Shown one piece after another: positions 42,296 to 47,090 of a stretch of DNA of 47,090 nucleotides. The number at the start of each line of letters is the position of its first letter. The stretch's first letter is position 1. This stretch comes from JAVBLQ01 sp031553435 (GTDB lineage Bacteria; Bacteroidota; Bacteroidia; Bacteroidales; Azobacteroidaceae). A program made the position numbers and the translations under genes. The stretch is taken from positions 1 to 47,090 of the forward strand of contig JAVBLQ010000085.1 in NCBI GenBank assembly GCA_031553435.1, written 5' to 3'. Below the pieces are notes generated by a model. It worked only from the letters and a program-made list of their open reading frames with translations. It did not search any database and was not told the DNA's origin.

Positions 42296-44428
42296 TTATA
42301 AATTCTTCATACTCAATTGAACACGTTTTCTTTCCGGATCGATACTCAGAACTTTTACTTGGACATGTTGATGAATGGAAACAATTTCTGTCGGATCGGA
42401 AACAAAACGATCAGCCATTTCGGAAATGTGAACCAATCCTTTTTCCTTGATACCTATATCGACAAAGCATCCGAAATTTGTGATATTGTTGACAATGCCG
42501 GGCAAAACAAGCCCTTCTTTCAAATCATTAATCGTTTTGATATTTTTATCAAATTCAAAGACTTTGATGATTTTTCTGGGGTCTCGTCCCGGTTTATCCA
42601 ATTCTTCCATGATATCCAGCAGAGTAGGCATTCCGATATGTTTGTCAACATATTTTTCCAATTTCAATTCGTGCTTTAATTTTTTATTGGAAATCAATTC
42701 TGTTACATCACATTTCAAATCTTTAGCCATTGATTCTACAACATAATAACTTTCAGGATGCACGGCAGAGTTATCCAACGGATTTGCTGCATCCGGAATG
42801 CGAAGGAAACCCGCACATTGTTCAAAAGCTTTATCTCCCAAACGAGTAACTTTCTTCAACTCTTTACGATCTTTGAACGGCCCGTTTTTCGTACGATAAT
42901 CAACAATATTTTGAGCTAAAGTAGGTCCCAGACCTGAAACATAAGTCAACAAATGTTTACTGGCCGTATTGAGATTAACGCCCACCAGATTCACACAATT
43001 TTCAACGGTTTGATCCAGTGATTGTTTCAATTTACTTTGATCTACATCATGTTGATATTGCCCCACTCCTATCGATTTCGGATCGATCTTTACAAGTTCA
43101 GCCAATGGATCCATCAACCGGCGGCCAATACTAACCGAACCTCTGACAGTTACATCGTATTCCGGAAATTCATCCCGGGCAGTTTTGGAGGCTGAATAAA
43201 CGGAAGCGCCATCTTCGCTGACCACGAAAACCTGCACTTTACGATCATAACGCAAGTTGGTGATAAATTCTTCTGTCTCACGGCTTGCTGTCCCGTTACC
43301 TATGGCAATTGCATCAATATTATAGGTACTGACTAAAGAAACGATTTTAGCTCCGGCTTTAGCTTTCTCATTCTGAGGAGGATGAGGATAAATGGTTTCA
43401 TTATGCAACAAAGTCCCCTGAGCATCCAGGCATACCACTTTGCAACCGGTTCTGTATCCGGGGTCAAGCGCTAAAACTCTTTTCTGTCCGAGCGGTGGAG
43501 AAAGAAGCAATTGCCTCAGATTTTCGGCAAAAACTTTAATGGCTTGTTCATCTGCTTTTTCTTTGGAAATGGATGCAAATTCTGTTTCTATCGATGGTTT
43601 AAGCAAGCGTTTATAACTATCTTTAACCGCAGTTTTTACATGTTCGGAAGAAGTTGTTGTTCCCTTAACAAATTTTCTGTTCAATGCTTCTATACATCGC
43701 TCATCTTCAGGAGATATTGTTACTTTAAGGAAGCCTTCGGATTCTCCGCGCCTCACAGCCAATAAACGATGGGAAGAACAACGGGAAAGGGATTCACTGA
43801 AATCAAAATAGTCACGATACTTAGCGGCCTCTTCTTCTTTTCCTTTCGCCAATTTGGACGAAATAATCGCTTCTCTGCTGAAAATATTGCGGACGGAATT
43901 TCTGGCCGATTCATTTTCGTTTACCCATTCGGCAATGATATCGCGAGCGCCTTGCAGGGCTTCTTCCGAATCTTTGACGTCGCCTTTCACGTAATCCATC
44001 GCTTTATCTTCAATATTTTTCTCAAATTGAAGCATCATAATTTTAGCCAAAGGTTCCAGTCCTTTTTTACGGGCAATTTCAGCTTTCGTTTGTCTTTTGG
44101 GTTTGTATGGCAGATAAATATCTTCTAATTCGGTACTATCCCAACAATCTTCGATACGTTTTTTCAGTTCGGGAGTCAGTTTTTCCTGTTCTTCGATTGA
44201 ATTCAGAATAGTTTCTTTGCGTTTGCTGAGTTCCTGAAATTTTCCATACAATTGTTTGATTTCAGAAACTACCGTTTCATCCAAACCACCGGTTATTTCT
44301 TTCCGGTAACGACTGATAAATGGGATTGTTGCCCCATCATCCAGTAATTCAATTGTTTTAGAGATTTGTCTTTCCGAAACCTGAAGAGCCTTGGAAATAA
44401 GTTGAGGGTATATTGTTTGCATGTTCAT
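42296..44428 (-). CDS. tex: Tex family RNA-binding transcription accessory protein
   Basis: 710 aa. N-terminal Tex helical region (FISRYRKEITGGLDE), YqgF/RNaseH-like domain (VLALDPGYRTGCKVVCLD), HhH region (LGPTLAQNIVDYRTKNGPF) and C-terminal S1 domain (GIVNNITNFGCFVDIGIKEKGLVHISEM) are in normal order. It is thought to bind RNA and affect transcription. Length is usual (700-780). Confidence 0.96.
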   Translation of the reverse strand: MNMQTIYPQLISKALQVSERQISKTIELLDDGATIPFISRYRKEITGGLDETVVSEIKQLYGKFQELSKRKETILNSIEEQEKLTPELKKRIEDCWDSTELEDIYLPYKPKRQTKAEIARKKGLEPLAKIMMLQFEKNIEDKAMDYVKGDVKDSEEALQGARDIIAEWVNENESARNSVRNIFSREAIISSKLAKGKEEEAAKYRDYFDFSESLSRCSSHRLLAVRRGESEGFLKVTISPEDERCIEALNRKFVKGTTTSSEHVKTAVKDSYKRLLKPSIETEFASISKEKADEQAIKVFAENLRQLLLSPPLGQKRVLALDPGYRTGCKVVCLDAQGTLLHNETIYPHPPQNEKAKAGAKIVSLVSTYNIDAIAIGNGTASRETEEFITNLRYDRKVQVFVVSEDGASVYSASKTARDEFPEYDVTVRGSVSIGRRLMDPLAELVKIDPKSIGVGQYQHDVDQSKLKQSLDQTVENCVNLVGVNLNTASKHLLTYVSGLGPTLAQNIVDYRTKNGPFKDRKELKKVTRLGDKAFEQCAGFLRIPDAANPLDNSAVHPESYYVVESMAKDLKCDVTELISNKKLKHELKLEKYVDKHIGMPTLLDIMEELDKPGRDPRKIIKVFEFDKNIKTINDLKEGLVLPGIVNNITNFGCFVDIGIKEKGLVHISEMADRFVSDPTEIVSIHQHVQVKVLSIDPERKRVQLSMKNL

Positions 44429-44432
44429 TTAT

Positions 44433-46169
44433 TTAATCTAGTTTTAATCCGAATTCGTCCACTAATTTTTGCAGATTTTCATTTTGTGCAGACATTACCT
44501 GATATTTTTCCCGGTCAGTATAAGCCAGTTGTTTTTTATTTTCTTCGGTAATTTTGATAATCATTTTGATATGAGAGTTTTTCAGCGAAGAACGTAGATA
44601 TTCCATAATGGAAGTAGCATCTTCTTCCAAGCGTTCTTGTTGTCCCTGATTAAAAACTTCTATTTCAAAAGTATGTTTATCAATCAGTTGAAGGGAAGAA
44701 TTGATCATTGTAGCCTTCAAATGGCTTTTTTCTTTACTTAAAGTCTGGGCATAATCGTTCCAGGACTTCATCAGATTTTCAATAGAAAAAGTTTCGTCCT
44801 GCAGTACCGTTTGAACCTGAGAAGAAGAAGCTTTATTTTCCGTTTCTCCATGTGGATTTTTCAAAGAGATTCCCAGTGTTTTTCTGGAAACCACTTTGGT
44901 TTTTGTCTCCTGAGTTATCTCAGGTTGAAGCGGTTGTTGTACCTGAGGAATTATCTTTTCCGGTTGTTGAGGAAGCGTTTGCGGCTGAGCTTGTTGATTA
45001 GCCTGGACTTGCTGAACCGGAGACGTTGCAATCGGTTCAATCACTGTTTTTTTTTTATCGGATTCCACTTGTGCAGGATCCGACAACTGGCATAAACGAA
45101 TCAATAAGAGTTCGACCAGCAATCTTTTATTTTTACTTAAACGATAATTCAAATCACATTCGTTGGATAATTCAATGGCTTTGTATAAAAATGAATTTTC
45201 GCAACGGGCGGAAAATTCCAGATATCTTTTTTTAATTACATCTCCAACTTCGAACAGGACAATGGTTTGAGGATCTTTGCATACCAATAAATCACGGAAA
45301 TGAGAAGAAAGGCCGGTCACAATATTCTGTCCTTCAAAACCTTTACTCAGGATTTCATTTAAAATGAGGAGTACCTCTCCTACCCTTCTTTGCAAAATAG
45401 CATCAGTGAGTTTGAAATAATATTCATAATCGAGAACATTCAGGTTTTCAATAACAGCGCTGTAAGTTATATTTCCTCCGGTATAGCTGACAACCTGATC
45501 AAAAATAGAAAGAGCATCACGCATTCCTCCATCTGCTTTTTGAGCGATTACGTTCAAAGCTTCCGGTTCAGCATTCACACCTTCCTGTTTGGCAACATGT
45601 TGCAAATGGTCAACCGTATCATTGATACTGATTCTGGTAAAGTCATAAATCTGGCAACGGGACAAAATAGTAGGAAGTATTTTATGTTTTTCCGTTGTTG
45701 CAAGGATAAAAACAGCATGATGAGGCGGTTCTTCCAATGTTTTGAGGAAAGCATTGAATGCCTGTGTAGATAACATGTGCACCTCATCAATGATATATAC
45801 CTTGTATTTTCCTATCTGCGGTGGGATTCTCACCTGTTCTATCAATGAACGGATATCTTCAACCGAGTTGTTGGATGCGGCATCAAGCTCATGGATATTA
45901 TATGACCGTTGCTCATTGAATGAAGTACATGATTCACATTGATTACAGGCTTCTCCTAAAGGTGTGGGATTCATGCAATTGATCGTTTTGGCAAAAATAC
46001 GCGCACAGGTCGTTTTCCCCACTCCACGAGGACCACAAAACAAGTAAGCATGAGCCAGTTTATTGTTATGAATTGCATTTTTTAACGTAGCAGTCAATGA
46101 CTTTTGTCCCACTACCGATTCAAAAGTGGTTGGTCTGTATTTTCTGGCCGATACAATATAATTATCCAT
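44433..46169 (-). CDS. dnaX: DNA polymerase III subunits gamma and tau
   Basis: 578 aa clamp-loader ATPase. Walker A GPRGVGKTT (46-54), zinc Cys C65, C75, C78, C81, DEVH (128-131), LSRCQ with Arg finger R171, and domain III to about 365. Residues 371-460 are a Gln/Pro-rich linker, and the rest would bind the polymerase and helicase. Ten A residues at codons 372-375 could slip and make a short gamma-like form (see separate entry). It is divergent from the DivIC-like gene. Confidence 0.95.
   Translation of the reverse strand: MDNYIVSARKYRPTTFESVVGQKSLTATLKNAIHNNKLAHAYLFCGPRGVGKTTCARIFAKTINCMNPTPLGEACNQCESCTSFNEQRSYNIHELDAASNNSVEDIRSLIEQVRIPPQIGKYKVYIIDEVHMLSTQAFNAFLKTLEEPPHHAVFILATTEKHKILPTILSRCQIYDFTRISINDTVDHLQHVAKQEGVNAEPEALNVIAQKADGGMRDALSIFDQVVSYTGGNITYSAVIENLNVLDYEYYFKLTDAILQRRVGEVLLILNEILSKGFEGQNIVTGLSSHFRDLLVCKDPQTIVLFEVGDVIKKRYLEFSARCENSFLYKAIELSNECDLNYRLSKNKRLLVELLLIRLCQLSDPAQVESDKKKTVIEPIATSPVQQVQANQQAQPQTLPQQPEKIIPQVQQPLQPEITQETKTKVVSRKTLGISLKNPHGETENKASSSQVQTVLQDETFSIENLMKSWNDYAQTLSKEKSHLKATMINSSLQLIDKHTFEIEVFNQGQQERLEEDATSIMEYLRSSLKNSHIKMIIKITEENKKQLAYTDREKYQVMSAQNENLQKLVDEFGLKLD
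45047..45056 (-). promoter_or_regulatory. A10 slippery run in dnaX
   Basis: On the coding strand, GAT is followed by ten A and CAGTGATTG. Losing one A gives CAG then TGA; adding one gives AAC AGT GAT TGA. Both shifted frames stop within four codons, so slippage would end the protein at about residue 375, right after domain III. Confidence 0.5.
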
Positions 46170-46217
46170 TCGGAAAGTTTTATGTTTTAAGTTTTATGTT
46201 ATCCGTTTGCGAAATAG

Positions 46218-46245
46218 CAAATGTACAAAATTATTTATATTTTTG
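46218..46245. promoter_or_regulatory. Divergent -7 boxes for dnaX and the DivIC-like gene
   Basis: On the minus strand TACATTTG (46218-46225) faces dnaX; on the plus strand TATTTTTG (46238-46245) faces the DivIC-like gene. Both fit TAnnTTTG. I see no strong -33 for either. Confidence 0.4.
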
Positions 46246-46265
46246 CAGAAATTCCATAAAGTCAG

Positions 46266-46565
46266 ATGAACAAATTCACAAGTTTATTCCGGAAATACAG
46301 CGGGAAGATAAACAAATATTATCTTACATTCGCTATTTTTTTGGTTCTTACATTTTTTGTAGGAGAAAGCAATCTTTATAAACGTTATCAATACGACCAG
46401 AAAATAAAATTTCTGAAATCCCAGATTCAGGAATATCAACATAATATCGAGGATAGTAAAGCTAAATTAGATGCTTTACGCACTGATAACGAAAATCTGG
46501 AACGTTATGCACGCGAGCAATTTTTAATGTCGAAACCAGACGAGGAAATCTTCATCATAAAATGA
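46266..46565 (+). CDS. FtsB/DivIC-like cell division protein
   Basis: 99 aa. A basic N-terminus, one membrane helix (about 20-36), then a coiled coil (YQYDQKIKFLKSQIQEYQHNIEDSKAKLDALRTDNENLERYAREQFLMSKPDEEIFII). The final block is the septum-formation-initiator signature. It helps assemble the divisome. Its stop overlaps the next gene's start by 4 bp (ATGA). Confidence 0.93.
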   Translation: MNKFTSLFRKYSGKINKYYLTFAIFLVLTFFVGESNLYKRYQYDQKIKFLKSQIQEYQHNIEDSKAKLDALRTDNENLERYAREQFLMSKPDEEIFIIK

Positions 46566-46906
46566 TGGAAAATTGCAATATGAGTAAATTTAAAAATTAC
46601 ATTTTCTACACTTCAGCCATTCTATTGTTAGTTTCAGCAGTATTATTTGATTTCGGTTTTTCGTTTGTCCCCTATTTGTATGCGATTGCCGCTGCAGGGA
46701 TAGCAGTTTGTTATATGACAAGTCCTTATAAAGGAACGAATGTACGCATGAAACGATTGCATGGTTATCTTGTGCTTTCCGGTATCTTGCTGGTAGCATC
46801 TTCCTATTTCATGTTCAAAGGAGGAAAAGAATGGATCATTTGTTTACTGATTTCTGCGGTATTACAACTTTATACATCCCTCGTAAAAGTGAAGGGTGAA
46901 GAGTGA
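46562..46906 (+). CDS. Small membrane protein of unknown function
   Basis: 114 aa with about four hydrophobic segments (12-30, 33-52, 68-82, 90-106) and a short charged tail. Alternative ATG at 46580 (MSKFKNYIF). No family recognised. Coupling to the DivIC-like gene suggests a link to the envelope or division. Confidence 0.85.
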   Translation: MMENCNMSKFKNYIFYTSAILLLVSAVLFDFGFSFVPYLYAIAAAGIAVCYMTSPYKGTNVRMKRLHGYLVLSGILLVASSYFMFKGGKEWIICLLISAVLQLYTSLVKVKGEE

Positions 46907-47026
46907 ACTGTGAGGTTCGCTTCGCTCTCTGTGAGTGTAAACTCACTATTCATGGCGAAGCCTCGTCGCTCACAAATAATATACAATAATTTTGACGAGA
47001 CACTTAAATGTTAATAAATTGAACTT

Positions 47027-47048
47027 AGAAACTGTTTAAAAAATTTTC
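47027..47048 (+). mobile_element. Left end of a second MITE/IS-like element (truncated by window end)
   Basis: AGAAACTGTTTAAAAA and the next six bases, plus one more A, are identical (23 bases) to the start of the element at 22761, again preceded by TT. The remainder differs and runs off the window, so it may be the end of a full insertion sequence. Confidence 0.6.
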
Positions 47049-47090
47049 ACATTGAAATCGGTATGAACACTTTTGGGTGCACGGTACAAG

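Overview
The window reads as chromosomal DNA from a member of the Bacteroidota, most likely Bacteroidales. It is AT-rich. Clean promoters follow the Bacteroidetes -33 TTTG / -7 TAnnTTTG pattern, for example in front of both tRNAs and iorA. The tmRNA encodes the tag GENNYALAA, and the protein set (LptE/SecG block, Tex, KdsA, fused ADP-forming acetate-CoA ligase, short IorA) fits. No rRNA, CRISPR array or prophage was seen.

Layout. 1-5.9 kb (minus strand): a tightly packed operon with an S41 periplasmic protease, a very small GrpE-like protein, a large divergent Hsp70 and a membrane-anchored unknown that runs off the window. 5.9-10 kb (plus): tRNA-Asn, indolepyruvate:ferredoxin oxidoreductase iorAB and a KamA-like radical SAM enzyme. 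10-13.4 kb (minus): Nramp metal transporter, RluA-type pseudouridine synthase, FabG and a TetR regulator. 13.5 kb: initiator tRNA-fMet. 13.8-15.4 kb (minus): a three-gene HipBST-type toxin-antitoxin operon with three operator-like repeats exactly 40 bp apart. 15.7-19.5 kb (minus): an RNA-handling group (RRM protein, cold-shock-domain protein, RhlE-type helicase), then PlsC and a nitronate monooxygenase/FabK-like flavoenzyme. 19.5-22.6 kb (plus): accessory small genes (two VOC proteins, an SRPBCC protein, an AlkD-like glycosylase) among gene relics.

22.8-28.8 kb (plus): a probable inositol-lipid locus with a sugar/inositol-phosphate nucleotidyltransferase, an ATP-grasp enzyme, a CDP-alcohol phosphotransferase lacking its fourth motif Asp, a HAD protein, myo-inositol-phosphate synthase and an acyltransferase. 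A MITE-like element ends 6 bp before the first start codon. This is the best candidate for an incompletely described system: glucose-6-P to inositol-P, then probably CDP-inositol, then an inositol lipid.

28.9-31.8 kb: sigma-54 activator, LptE, an unknown TPR-like protein and SecG. 31.9-36.3 kb: SpeA, a DUF362 ferredoxin-like protein, KdsA and tmRNA. 36.4-37.1 kb: a HigBA-like module lying between two copies of a 66-bp fragment of the neighbouring acetate-CoA ligase gene. 37.2-46.2 kb (minus): acetate-CoA ligase, GcvT, PepT, a two-gene toxin-antitoxin-like pair, Tex, and DnaX, which carries an A10 slippage-like run. The end holds a DivIC/FtsB-like protein, a small membrane protein and one end of another copy of the MITE/IS terminal repeat.

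Many intergenic gaps are almost filled by three families of short inverted or tandem repeats. They are treated as separate features and findings.
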